Origin: an uncultured Oscillospiraceae bacterium
Lineage (GTDB): Bacteria; Bacillota; Clostridia; Oscillospirales; Ruminococcaceae
Direction of reading: 5' to 3'
Assembly (NCBI GenBank): GCA_904384225.1
Contig: CAJFJV010000011.1
Span: 1 to 49,883, forward strand
Length of the DNA: 49,883 nt
In this document: piece by piece, positions 41,290 through 49,796 of the stretch
Layout: each line of letters opens with the position of its first letter
How positions within the stretch are numbered: position 1 is the first letter of the stretch
Made by a program: the position numbers and the translations under genes
Notes under the pieces: generated by a model
The model's input: only the letters and a program-made list of their open reading frames with translations
What the model was told of the DNA's origin: nothing
Database searches by the model: none

Positions 41290-41640
41290 ATGTCCAGACC
41301 CGAAAAGTGCAGGCGGATTTGCTCCAAACCTAAAATACGGCATTTTGCACCAACACAGCAGCCGCCGGACGGCGAGGTGGTGTTAGGCTTTGACGAATAT
41401 GAGGCGGTCCGGCTGATCGATTACGAACAGTATGACCAGACGGCATGCGCAGAGAAGATGGGCGTTGGGCGTACGACTGTCACACGTATTTACAGTGCGG
41501 CAAGAAAAAAAATAGCTGACGCCATAGTAAACGGGAAAGCGCTGCGCATAGATGGCGGTGATGTGATCGTATGCGCCAGAATGCGTCCGGAGTGCCGGGA
41601 CGTTGTGAACTGCTGCCATAGGGTGGAGCAAATGGATTGA
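41290..41640 (+). CDS. DUF134 family protein, likely HTH regulator
   Basis: A 116-residue DUF134 protein. It starts with a Cys-bearing MSRPEKCRRIC segment, followed by LGFDEYEAVRLIDYE, a family hallmark. A sigma-70 region-4-like helix-turn-helix follows (QTACAEKMGVGRTTVTRIY, about residues 50-68), then the KIADAIVNGKAL strand. The C-terminal part adds three Cys (CARMRPEC, NCCH), suggesting metal or Fe-S sensing. Family members are often found next to iron, Fe-S or redox genes, with unproven function. AAGGAGG lies before the ATG. It leads an operon with the fused reductase and an ABC importer, and is the obvious candidate to regulate it. Confidence 0.85.
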   Translation: MSRPEKCRRICSKPKIRHFAPTQQPPDGEVVLGFDEYEAVRLIDYEQYDQTACAEKMGVGRTTVTRIYSAARKKIADAIVNGKALRIDGGDVIVCARMRPECRDVVNCCHRVEQMD

Positions 41641-41642
41641 CA

Positions 41643-41684
41643 GGGGCTGTTCGAAAGTGCCCCATCCGAAAATGCGATGGTTTT
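41643..41684 (+). promoter_or_regulatory. Two mutually exclusive hairpins between the DUF134 and reductase genes
   Basis: GGGGC (41643-41647) can pair with GCCCC (41659-41663). Alternatively CCATC (41662-41666) pairs with GATGG (41676-41680) and is followed by TTTT. The arms share two bases, so only one forms, which resembles a minimal attenuator. Stems are only 5 bp, so this is weak. Confidence 0.35.
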
Positions 41685-41700
41685 GAAAGGATGGATCGAA

Positions 41701-44283
41701 ATGAAAATACTGATTATCGGCGGCGTGGCGGCCGGTACCAAAACGGCGGCAAAGCTGAAGCGCGCTGACCGAAGCGCACAGGTTACCGTGCTGACCAAAG
41801 GAAAGGATATTTCGTATGCAGGCTGCGGCCTTCCGTATTACGTGGGCGGCCTGATTGCGGACAGAGGAGAATTGATCGTCAACACGCCGCAGAAATTTGC
41901 CGATTTGACCGGCGTAGAGGTTGTAACGGGAATGGAAGCCATAAAAGTAGACAGCGCGGCTAAAACGGTAACGGCAAAACAGGTGGAAACCGGCGCGGCT
42001 TCTTCCTACGCTTACGATAAACTTGTCATTGCAACGGGCGCTTCCCCCATCCTTCCTAATATCGAAGGGATCGGGCTGGACGGCGTTTTCGCAGTCCGTA
42101 CACCGGACGACGCCATAGCAATCCGCGATTTTGTTTCCGGGCGGCGTGTCAATCAGGCCGTCGTAATAGGCGGCGGCTTCATCGGGCTTGAAATGGCGGA
42201 AAATCTGAAAGAGCAAGGCGTTTCCGTTACGGTGATCGACGCGGCGCCGCAGATCCTTCCGGACATTTTAGACCCGGAGATGGCGGCATATGTGAAGCGC
42301 CATTTGGCACAGAAAGGGATCCGCGTCCTGACAAATACAAAAGCAGTGTGTCTTGAGGGCGGGCCGGAGGTGTCCGGCGTCCGTACGGAAAACGGCGTGC
42401 TCCCGTGCGGTTTGGCTGTGATGGCAGTAGGGATCCGCCCCAATACAGCGTTTTTGGAGGGCAGCGGCATTACGCTTGAAAAAGGCAGGGTTGTCGTAGA
42501 TCAGGCGCTGCAAACAAATGTGCCGGATGTTTATGCCGCCGGTGACTGTGCGCTGGTGTCAAACCGCCTGACCGGCGCAAGGCAATGGTCGCCGATGGGA
42601 TCTTCCGCCAATCTGGAAGGGCGCACGCTCGCACAGATTTTGGCGGGCGGAAAGCAGGCGTATCCCGGCGTGCTGGGGACAGGCATTGTAAAACTGCCGG
42701 GCCTTAACTGCGGCAGAACGGGCCTTTGCGAAGATCAGGCAAAAGAAGCGGGTTATGACGTTATCACGGCGCTTGCCGTAACGGACGATAAAGCACATTA
42801 TTACCCAGACGCTTCTTTCTTTATCACAAAATTGATTGCAGACAGGCAGACGCATAAGCTTCTCGGCGCACAGGTGCTCGGTGCAGGAAATGTGGATAAG
42901 ATGATCGATATTGCGGTGACCGGGTTGAATATGGGTGCTGTGCTGGAGGACTTTGAAAATGCGGATTACGCGTATGCGCCGCCGTTTTCTACCGCGATCC
43001 ATCCGTTTGTTCAAGCAGTATACGTCCTGTTGAATAAAATAAACGGCGACCTTGTCAGCATGACACCGCGCGAATACGCAGAGGGCAAAGCGGAAGGATT
43101 TACGGTGATCGACGTCAATCCAGCCCCGGCAATACGCGGCGCGCGCCATGTTGACCTGACGGCAGTCAATGGGCCGATAGAGGGGCTGCCTTTGGATGAA
43201 AAGCTGCTTCTGGTCTGTAGGAGAGGAAAGCGCGCATACTTTTTGCAAAACCGGATGAAATATGCTGGATATACCCATACTGTTGTTTTAGAGGGTGCTA
43301 CGACGTTTAATGAAGTGCGTGTAAAAAATGCGTCCGCCGCAGTGCCGGCAGACGAAATAGCACGGGTAAAGGCATTGGGCTTTTTATGGGACAAGAATTC
43401 CGCCGACCGCTTTAACGGCCGCGTCATTACGCGAAACGGGAAAATCACAGCGGAGGAAAGTGCCGCGATTGCCGAAGCAGCGAGCCGTTTCGGCAGCGGG
43501 GAAATCACGATGACGTCGCGCTTGACACTTGAAATACAGGGCGTGCCGTTCGACAATATCGAGCCGCTGCGCGCATTTTTAGCACAGTCGGGTTTGGAGA
43601 CCGGAGGCACCGGCTCGAAAGTTCGGCCGGTCGTCTCCTGCAAAGGGACGACGTGCCAGTACGGCCTGATTGATACGTTTGCTCTGTCCGAGGAGATACA
43701 CGAGCGTTTTTATAAAGGGTACAGCAGCGTAAAACTGCCGCATAAGTTTAAAATTGCGGTCGGCGGATGTCCCAACAACTGTGTAAAACCGGATTTAAAC
43801 GATCTTGGGATCATTGGCCAGCGCGTACCTGAAGTGGATTTAGGCAAATGCCGCGGCTGCAAGGTATGTCAGGTTGAAAAGGCGTGTCCGGTTCAGGCTG
43901 CTTCGGTTGTAGACGGGAAAATCGCAATTGACGAAACCATCTGCAACCACTGCGGACGCTGCCTTAAAAAATGCCCCTTCCATGCCTTTGAAGCGTATAC
44001 CGGCGGTTACCGCATTTATATCGGCGGACGCTGGGGCAAAAAGGTTGCAAGAGGGCGCTATCTTGATCCGGTCTTTACGGATAAAAACGAGGTGCTGGAT
44101 ATCGTCGAAAAGGCGATCCTCCTATTCCGTGAGCAGGGCATAACCGGCGAACGCTTTGCAGATACCGTTGCGCGTCTGGGGTTTGACAATGTGCAGGCGC
44201 AGCTGTTGTCCGACGGCCTGCTCCGGCGAAAAGCGGAAAATATTGCCGCGCAAAAACATTTAAAAGGCGGTGCGACGTGTTAA
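41701..44283 (+). CDS. CoA-disulfide reductase / rhodanese / siroheme reductase / ferredoxin fusion
   Basis: An 860-residue redox enzyme. Residues 1-445 form an FAD/NAD(P)H disulfide reductase of the CoA-disulfide reductase group: IIGGVAAG, redox Cys42 in YAGCGLPYY, VVIGGGFIGLE and YAAGDC. Residues 455-545 form a rhodanese domain with Cys506 in VCRRGKR. Residues 560-700 match the siroheme/4Fe-4S half of sulfite and nitrite reductases, with ligands C647-x5-C652 and C690-x3-C694 (GGCPNNC). Two ferredoxin motifs follow (C717/720/723/729 and CNHCGRCLKKCP), then an AsrC-like end (GERFADTVARLGF). NirB has a comparable plan without rhodanese. The enzyme probably reduces sulfite, polysulfide or nitrite with NAD(P)H. 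The ATG at 41701 follows GAAAGGA. Confidence 0.87.
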   Translation: MKILIIGGVAAGTKTAAKLKRADRSAQVTVLTKGKDISYAGCGLPYYVGGLIADRGELIVNTPQKFADLTGVEVVTGMEAIKVDSAAKTVTAKQVETGAASSYAYDKLVIATGASPILPNIEGIGLDGVFAVRTPDDAIAIRDFVSGRRVNQAVVIGGGFIGLEMAENLKEQGVSVTVIDAAPQILPDILDPEMAAYVKRHLAQKGIRVLTNTKAVCLEGGPEVSGVRTENGVLPCGLAVMAVGIRPNTAFLEGSGITLEKGRVVVDQALQTNVPDVYAAGDCALVSNRLTGARQWSPMGSSANLEGRTLAQILAGGKQAYPGVLGTGIVKLPGLNCGRTGLCEDQAKEAGYDVITALAVTDDKAHYYPDASFFITKLIADRQTHKLLGAQVLGAGNVDKMIDIAVTGLNMGAVLEDFENADYAYAPPFSTAIHPFVQAVYVLLNKINGDLVSMTPREYAEGKAEGFTVIDVNPAPAIRGARHVDLTAVNGPIEGLPLDEKLLLVCRRGKRAYFLQNRMKYAGYTHTVVLEGATTFNEVRVKNASAAVPADEIARVKALGFLWDKNSADRFNGRVITRNGKITAEESAAIAEAASRFGSGEITMTSRLTLEIQGVPFDNIEPLRAFLAQSGLETGGTGSKVRPVVSCKGTTCQYGLIDTFALSEEIHERFYKGYSSVKLPHKFKIAVGGCPNNCVKPDLNDLGIIGQRVPEVDLGKCRGCKVCQVEKACPVQAASVVDGKIAIDETICNHCGRCLKKCPFHAFEAYTGGYRIYIGGRWGKKVARGRYLDPVFTDKNEVLDIVEKAILLFREQGITGERFADTVARLGFDNVQAQLLSDGLLRRKAENIAAQKHLKGGATC

Positions 44284-45236
44284 AAAACAGAAAGAAAATT
44301 TGGGGGATCGTTTTGTCGGCAGTACTGGTGCTGACAGTTTCCGCCTGCGGGAACCCGGTTGACGGAAGCCCGCAGAAGGGAGCGTCCGGCGGATACCAGT
44401 TTACCGACGATATGGGGCGCACCATTGTGCTTCAGGCAAAGCCGCAGAATGTGGCGGTCCTGTTTTCCTCCTTTGCAGAGGTCTGGGAACTTGCCGGGGG
44501 GGAAGTCTCCATAACGGTTGGCGAGAGTATAGAGCGTGGGTTTGCTGATGAAAACGCCGTTTTGGTAGACGACGGCGCAGGGAAGACGGTCAATACCGAG
44601 CTTCTGATTGATGCACAGCCGGACTTTGTCATCTGTTCGGCGGATCTTGCCGCACAGACAGAGACTGCGGAGCTGCTAAACAGCGCCGGTATCCCGGCCG
44701 CTTGCTTCCATGTGGATACCTTCCCGGAGTATCTGAATATGCTGAAAATCTGCACGGATATCACGGGGGATGCGGCGGCGTATCAGAAAAACGGCACGGA
44801 GGTCAAATCGCGCATCGATGCGATGCTGGACAGCTTAAGCGGAGACCCGGACAAGAAAAACATCCTGTTTGTCCGTGCCGGATCCAGCGCATCGTCGACA
44901 AAAGCCAAAACAGCAAAAGACCACTTTGCAGCGGCCATGCTTCAAGAGCTTGGAACCTATAACATTGCCGAAAACACCCCCGTCCTGCTTGACGGCTTGA
45001 GCATAGAAGAGATCATCGAGGCGGATCCGGACTACATCTTCTTTTCGACGATGGGAAAAGAAAGCGCCGCAAAAGAGTATATGGACGCGGTTTTGGAAGA
45101 ACCGGCATGGCAGAGCCTTACAGCGGTAAAAAACGGGGACTATGCCTATTTGCCGAAAGACTTGTTCCAATTCAAGCCAAATGCCAGATGGGATGAAGCA
45201 TACCGCTATCTAATAGGCATAGTATATGACGGTTGA
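44277..45236 (+). CDS. ABC importer substrate-binding lipoprotein, FecB/BtuF type
   Basis: A 319-residue lipoprotein. The signal peptide ends in lipobox VSAC (Cys23), and the mature part is a type III binding protein (PF01497 group): FTDDMGRTIVLQAKP is the usual entry strand, NTELLIDAQPDFVIC the hinge-proximal segment, with a final W-x-x-L-x-A-V-K-N pattern. This group carries iron-siderophore, haem, cobalamin or oxyanion ligands; specificity is not readable. The GTG at 44277 overlaps the reductase stop by 7 bases, with AAAGGCGG upstream, so it is translated with the reductase. The permease gene in turn overlaps its end. Confidence 0.9.
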   Translation: MLKNRKKIWGIVLSAVLVLTVSACGNPVDGSPQKGASGGYQFTDDMGRTIVLQAKPQNVAVLFSSFAEVWELAGGEVSITVGESIERGFADENAVLVDDGAGKTVNTELLIDAQPDFVICSADLAAQTETAELLNSAGIPAACFHVDTFPEYLNMLKICTDITGDAAAYQKNGTEVKSRIDAMLDSLSGDPDKKNILFVRAGSSASSTKAKTAKDHFAAAMLQELGTYNIAENTPVLLDGLSIEEIIEADPDYIFFSTMGKESAAKEYMDAVLEEPAWQSLTAVKNGDYAYLPKDLFQFKPNARWDEAYRYLIGIVYDG

Positions 45237-46239
45237 GAAGAAAGAAAAGAGGGGACGCTTGCTGCGCCGGTACGCCGTTTTCCTTCTGGCCGCAACGGCG
45301 ATGCTGTGCGCTGCGGTTGCCGCGCTGTGGTTTGGCAGCGCAGAGCTGCGGCTAAGCGAAGTGTTTGCCGGATTGTTTTCCGACGGGGATGCCAAGCTGT
45401 CGGTCATCATCCGGCACATCCGCCTGCCGCGGATGCTCGCGGCGTTTCTGGCTGGGATCGGGCTTTCGGTTTCCGGCGTGCTTTTGCAGGCTGTTACGGA
45501 TAACGGCCTTGCAAGCCCGAATATTATTGGAGTAAATTCCGGCGCAGGCTTTTTGACGATCCTAACGCTGTTTTGCTTTCCGCATGCGTTTTATGCCCTT
45601 CCCTTTGCTGCTTTTTTCGGCGCATTTGCCGCTACGCTTTTAATTGTATGGACAGCTAACCGGATCGGCTCGTCTAAAATGACGATCATTCTTGCCGGTA
45701 TGGCGCTTACCGCTATTTTAAACGCCGGTATCTCGTTTATCTCGCTGTTGGACACGGACGTGGTGGCGGTTTACAATTATTTTTCAGTCGGCGGTTTGTC
45801 CGGCGTGACAGCTAAAAGCCTGATAATCCCGGCAGCCTTGATCTTTCTGTCGCTTGGTGCGGCGCTGCTGCTTTCTCCAAAAATCTCACTGCTGTGCCTG
45901 GGCGACAGCCTTGCGTCGTCACTTGGAGTGCGTGTGCGGCTATTGCGCATGGTTTGCTTGATCTGCGCGTCGGCTTCTGCTGCGGCGGTCGTAAGCTTTG
46001 CAGGGCTTTTGGGGTTTGTCGGCCTTATTGTGCCGCATATCGCAAGGAAGCTGTCCGGCGGCGGGATGACCAAAACGCTCGTTTTGGCTTCGATGGTTGG
46101 AGCAACGGTTGTCATGCTGGCGGATACACTTGGACGGACGCTGTTTGCACCGACGGAAATACCGGTTGGGATTGTGATGGCACTGACCGGCGCGCCGTTT
46201 TTTCTGGTACTCTTGCTTAGGAGGCGGGAACATGCTTGA
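45226..46239 (+). CDS. FecCD/BtuC-type ABC permease
   Basis: A 337-residue membrane protein with about ten helices, of the FecCD family that works as a homodimer with a FecB/BtuF-type binding protein. Family marks are RLPRMLAAFLAGIGLSVSGVLLQ near the N-terminus, NGLASPNIIGVNSGAG, and LLGFVGLIVPHIARKL, the cytoplasmic coupling helix, near residue 265. Its start overlaps the binding-protein gene by 11 bases without a strong RBS, so translation is likely coupled. The ATPase gene overlaps its end. Confidence 0.92.
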   Translation: MTVEKKEKRGRLLRRYAVFLLAATAMLCAAVAALWFGSAELRLSEVFAGLFSDGDAKLSVIIRHIRLPRMLAAFLAGIGLSVSGVLLQAVTDNGLASPNIIGVNSGAGFLTILTLFCFPHAFYALPFAAFFGAFAATLLIVWTANRIGSSKMTIILAGMALTAILNAGISFISLLDTDVVAVYNYFSVGGLSGVTAKSLIIPAALIFLSLGAALLLSPKISLLCLGDSLASSLGVRVRLLRMVCLICASASAAAVVSFAGLLGFVGLIVPHIARKLSGGGMTKTLVLASMVGATVVMLADTLGRTLFAPTEIPVGIVMALTGAPFFLVLLLRRREHA

Positions 46240-46981
46240 AATCAGAAATCTTTGCGTACGCCGCCGAAGGAAGGAGATCCTTGACGGCGTCTCCCTAACG
46301 CTTGTCCCGCATAAATTGACGGCCCTTCTTGGGAAAAACGGCTGCGGCAAGTCGACACTCGTCTCCTGCATCAATCAAACGGTGCCTTATACAGGGGAGA
46401 TCCGCTTCTCCAATCGGGATCTTGCCCTAATGCCGCCCAAAGAGCGGGCGTGCCTGCTCTCCTTTCTGCCGCAGACGCTTCCCTGTCCGCATATCACGGT
46501 CTTAGAGCTTGTAACAATGGGAAGAAGCCCTTATGTGGATATTGGAAGGCGCCTGACGCCGCAGGACAAAGAGGCGGTTTGGAGCGCCGTCTGCGCAATA
46601 GGAATAGAGGGCTTTTCTGACCGTTATTTGGACGAACTTTCCGGGGGCGAGCGTCAGAAAGCCTATCTTGCCATGACGCTGGCGCAGGGTACGCGCGTGA
46701 TGATAATGGATGAGCCGACGACGTATATGGATATGGAATATGAGCACACATTTTTAGGCCTGTTGAACAGGCTGAAACAGCAGAGGAAAAAAACGCTGCT
46801 TGTCGTCATGCATAACCTAAACCAAGCAGTGCGCTATGCCGACCGCTTGGCGGTGTTGGAAGGCGGGAAGATCGTCTTTGACGGCGAAACAGCCGACTGT
46901 ATCGCACAGGGTGTGATTGAGCGTGTGTTCGGCGTGCGGCGGTATGCTGTTGAAGGGAAGGTTTTCTTTTCGGCAGAATAA
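46232..46981 (+). CDS. ABC transporter ATPase, FecE/BtuD type
   Basis: A 249-residue ATPase that powers the FecBCD-type importer. Walker A is GKNGCGKSTL (about residue 33), the Q-loop FLPQ, the signature LSGGERQ, Walker B VMIMDEPTTYMD and the switch His in VVMHNLNQA. All are intact. AGGAGG precedes the ATG inside the permease gene, overlapping it by 8 bases. It is last in a five-gene operon begun by the DUF134 gene; a terminator follows. Confidence 0.94.
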   Translation: MLEIRNLCVRRRRKEILDGVSLTLVPHKLTALLGKNGCGKSTLVSCINQTVPYTGEIRFSNRDLALMPPKERACLLSFLPQTLPCPHITVLELVTMGRSPYVDIGRRLTPQDKEAVWSAVCAIGIEGFSDRYLDELSGGERQKAYLAMTLAQGTRVMIMDEPTTYMDMEYEHTFLGLLNRLKQQRKKTLLVVMHNLNQAVRYADRLAVLEGGKIVFDGETADCIAQGVIERVFGVRRYAVEGKVFFSAE

Positions 46982-46992
46982 AAAAGGAACGG

Positions 46993-47040
46993 GAGCCCCG
47001 GCGGAGCGATGGGAAGGTCCGCCGGGGCTCTGTTCTGCGG
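46993..47040 (+). terminator. Terminator after the ABC importer operon
   Basis: A perfect 13-bp stem, GAGCCCCGGCGGA (46993-47005) with TCCGCCGGGGCTC (47018-47030). The T tract is poor (TGTTCTG), but the stem is very stable. Confidence 0.8.
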
Positions 47041-47089
47041 CCGTTTGGAGGCATTCACAGGGCAAAAAGACTGCTTTGAAAAAAGCTGC

Positions 47090-47118
47090 TTGTACTTTTC
47101 CCTGTTTTTCTGTATGAT
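47090..47118 (+). promoter_or_regulatory. Promoter of the SGNH/MATE unit
   Basis: TTGTAC (47090-47095), a 17-base spacer and TATGAT (47113-47118), 32 bases before the gene. Confidence 0.78.
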
Positions 47119-47149
47119 AGAAAGGACAAAAATAAAGGAAGGGTTTAAA

Positions 47150-47812
47150 ATGCAGTGCCATGCACTAAAGGGGAAAACGATTTTGTTTCTTGGGTCGTCC
47201 GTCACATACGGAAGCGCGGCGGATGGCTTTTCGTTTGTGGACGAGCTCGCCGCAAAAACCGGATGCCATGCTATAAAAGAAGCTGTTTCCGGTACGACGC
47301 TTGCGGATTTAGACGTGCAGTCGTATGTTCGCCGCTTAAAGAGGGTGGACCCTGCGCTTTTTCCGGATCTGTTCGTATGCCAGCTTTCAACAAATGATGC
47401 ATCCCAGAATGTTCCGCTTGGAAGGCCGGATGCACCGGACGCAGACGCGCGGACAGTTGCGGGCGCTGTTCGGTCGATAGTCGGTTTGGCAAGGGGGCGG
47501 TGGCGCTGTCCGGTTGCCTTTTATACAAATCCGCGCTATGACAGCGCATCCTATCAAGAGATGGTGGATGTGCTGCACATTTTGGCAGACGCGATGCAGT
47601 TTTCTGTGATCGACCTGTGGAACGATATGGACTTTAACCGGATAACGCCGCAGCAGCGCCGCCGATTCATGGCGGATGAAATACACCCAACCAAAGCGGG
47701 CTACCGCGAGTGGTGGACGCCGGTGTTTGAAAGAGAGCTTGCCCGCCTGCTTTTAAACGACGCGGCGGATGGCACGGCAGGGAACGGGAGAATGGTATGC
47801 GCAGGGATTTAA
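47150..47812 (+). CDS. SGNH/GDSL-family hydrolase (esterase-like)
   Basis: A 220-residue cytoplasmic hydrolase. Block I is FLGSSVTYG with nucleophile Ser17, block III QLSTND holds the oxyanion Asn, and block V DEIHPTKAGY supplies the Asp-His pair. This is the full SGNH set, and the Gly block II is near SGTTLADL. Such enzymes remove acetyl or acyl groups from sugars or lipids; the substrate is unknown. The ATG at 47150 follows AAAGGAAGGG; the open frame extends upstream into the terminator, which cannot be coding. Its 3' end overlaps the MATE gene by 16 bases, so the two are coupled. Confidence 0.88.
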   Translation: MQCHALKGKTILFLGSSVTYGSAADGFSFVDELAAKTGCHAIKEAVSGTTLADLDVQSYVRRLKRVDPALFPDLFVCQLSTNDASQNVPLGRPDAPDADARTVAGAVRSIVGLARGRWRCPVAFYTNPRYDSASYQEMVDVLHILADAMQFSVIDLWNDMDFNRITPQQRRRFMADEIHPTKAGYREWWTPVFERELARLLLNDAADGTAGNGRMVCAGI

Positions 47813-49149
47813 CACAGGGGAATATTACCAAATCCATGCTTTTGTTTGCACTGCCCATGATAGCGGGAAATCTGCTCCAGCAGTTTTATAATATTGCGGA
47901 CACATGGGTGGTGGGGCATTTTCTGGGCAAGAACCCACTGGCCGCAGTGGGTTCGGCCTATACGCTGATGACGTTTCTCACTTCTATCCTGATTGGGCTG
48001 TGCATGGGTTCCGGCGCGCTTTTCTCCATTTTGTTCGGGGAGAAGGATTCAGGACGCCTTCGCCACTATGCTGCACAGGCGTTTTGTGTCATCGGCGCGG
48101 TTACGGTGGTTTTGTGTATTGCTGTTTTCGTGTGGATTGACCCGGTCTTGTCTTTGCTGAATGTTCCGGCGGAGGTCTATCAGATGCTTCGCGATTATCT
48201 GTGGGTCATATTTATGGGCATTCCCGTTGTCTTTCTCTATAATTTTTTTGCCTGCCTTCTTAGGGCGGTGGGTGATTCGTCTACGCCGCTTGTGTTCCTT
48301 GGTATTTCTGCGGTACTGAACATTGTGCTGGATGTCCTGCTGGTCGCGGTTTGGCCGATGGGGGTCGCCGGGGCGGCAGTTGCAACAGTGATTGCCCAGG
48401 CGGTATCCGGTATCGGCATAGCGGCCTACACATTCCTGCGCCGCCCGGAGCTTAGGATAACATTCGGCGATCTTTGTCCGGATCGCTCTGCGCTTCGGGA
48501 GATCATCCGTTTTTCCTTCCTGACCTGCATCCAGCAGTCCGTTATGAATTTCGGCATCCTTTTGGTGCAGGGATTGGTCAATACCTTTGGGACAACTGTA
48601 ATGGCTGCGTTTGCTGCTGCGGTGAAGATCGATTCCTTTGCTTATATGCCGGCGCAGGACTTCGGCAATGCGTTTTCCACCTTTGTAGCGCAGAATTACG
48701 GTGCAGGGCAAAAAGAGCGCATCCGGCGCGGGAGCCGGTGTGCCTTTCTGCTTTCTGCGGCGTTCTGCCTTTTGATTTCGGCTGCCGTCTTTGTGCTGGC
48801 TGAACCGTTGATGCAGCTGTTTGTCAGCGCACAGGAGGCAGAAGTCATCCGGATCGGCGCGCAGTATCTGCGGATCGAAGGCGCATTCTACGTCGGGATC
48901 GGCCTTCTTTTCTTGCTGTACGGATATTACCGTGCGGTTCGGAAGCCGGGAATGTCCCTGATCCTGACGCTGATCTCCCTTGGCCTGCGTGTAGCGCTGG
49001 CATATATATTGGCGCCCTTTATCGGGGAAACGGGGATCTGGCTTTCTGTGCCGATTGGATGGGCTGTCGCGGATATGGCAGGCTTGCTCTATCTGTTTTT
49101 TTGCAGCAGACGGCAGACGTCTGAGCAGCTTGACAGGAAAGCGGAATAG
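47797..49149 (+). CDS. MATE-family efflux transporter
   Basis: A 450-residue membrane protein with twelve predicted helices in two homologous halves, typical of MATE exporters (Na+ or H+ antiport of drugs or metabolites). The first half begins with the familiar SMLLFALPMIAGNLLQQFYN, IADTWVVGHFLG and AAVGSAYTLM pattern. The second half has an equivalent QQSVMNFGILLVQGLVNTFG. RBS ACGGGAGAA precedes the ATG within the SGNH gene. Substrate unknown. Confidence 0.93.
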   Translation: MRRDLTQGNITKSMLLFALPMIAGNLLQQFYNIADTWVVGHFLGKNPLAAVGSAYTLMTFLTSILIGLCMGSGALFSILFGEKDSGRLRHYAAQAFCVIGAVTVVLCIAVFVWIDPVLSLLNVPAEVYQMLRDYLWVIFMGIPVVFLYNFFACLLRAVGDSSTPLVFLGISAVLNIVLDVLLVAVWPMGVAGAAVATVIAQAVSGIGIAAYTFLRRPELRITFGDLCPDRSALREIIRFSFLTCIQQSVMNFGILLVQGLVNTFGTTVMAAFAAAVKIDSFAYMPAQDFGNAFSTFVAQNYGAGQKERIRRGSRCAFLLSAAFCLLISAAVFVLAEPLMQLFVSAQEAEVIRIGAQYLRIEGAFYVGIGLLFLLYGYYRAVRKPGMSLILTLISLGLRVALAYILAPFIGETGIWLSVPIGWAVADMAGLLYLFFCSRRQTSEQLDRKAE

Positions 49150-49200
49150 GTGCAGGATGTATGGATTAGACTGCGGTATGATAAAGGAGAGGTGTACAGA

Positions 49201-49790
49201 ATGAAGGGGATCCTGTTTTTTCTTGGAGGGCTGTTTGCCGTATTCCTGATTGCCCTGACGGCGTTTTTTTGGATTCGCCGGAAAATACGGCGTTATTCGG
49301 GACATTTGTTTGGCGCGGCGCCTTCGGCCGTCCTGCAAAATATACAGGTGCAGGAGGAAAAACCAAAATCGCTGAACGGGATGGATACCGTTTTTTGCTG
49401 CAGATTTTAAAGGATTTCCCTGATTTTAATCCCTCTCTTGCTGAAACGTATGTGAAAGAGAAATTGGCGCAGGTATGCGCCGGGAAGCTGGGCTTTCGGG
49501 TACATAATGTGGTAATCAGCGGATATGACCGTGCGCGGACGGAAAAGACCGTTGTCTATCAGGCGGCTTTAGAATACCGGGAGAAGGGCGTCCTGCGGCA
49601 GAAGCGGTATTGCCTGCGGTATGCCAGCCTGCTGCCTGATGACAGCGGCGCGGCGTTGGCGCTGAACTGCCCAAACTGCGGTGCGCCGCTTTCGGATGCA
49701 GGCGAAACGGTATGTACTTACTGCGGTTCGCCATTGGTTCAGGTGATGAAACATACATGGAGGTTTACCGAAGTTTTTGAAAAATTGTAG
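49201..49790 (+). pseudogene. Zinc-ribbon membrane protein interrupted by a frameshift
   Basis: The reading frame from ATG 49201 (RBS AGGAGAGG) encodes a membrane helix (ILFFLGGLFAVFLIALTAFF), a basic stretch and PKSLNGMD, then stops at 49410. The frame that continues the protein (FLLQILKDFPDFNPSLAETY onward) is shifted by one and runs to 49790, ending in a zinc ribbon (CPNCGAPL...CTYCGSPL). One more T in the T6 run (49391-49396) would join them into a single protein of about 196 residues. It may be a real pseudogene, a phase-variable or slippage site, or a sequencing error. The function of this membrane/zinc-ribbon family is unknown. Confidence 0.78.
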
Positions 49791-49796
49791 GTTTGT

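Noticed and set aside
47009-47149. 47-residue N-terminal extension of the SGNH hydrolase
   Set aside because: It would start inside the preceding terminator and include the gene's own promoter; ATG 47150 has a strong RBS.
48049-49338. 429-codon open frame on the minus strand
   Set aside because: It lies antisense to the MATE gene, is rich in Arg, Lys and His without domains, and has no RBS; it is a by-product of third-position G/C bias in the real gene.
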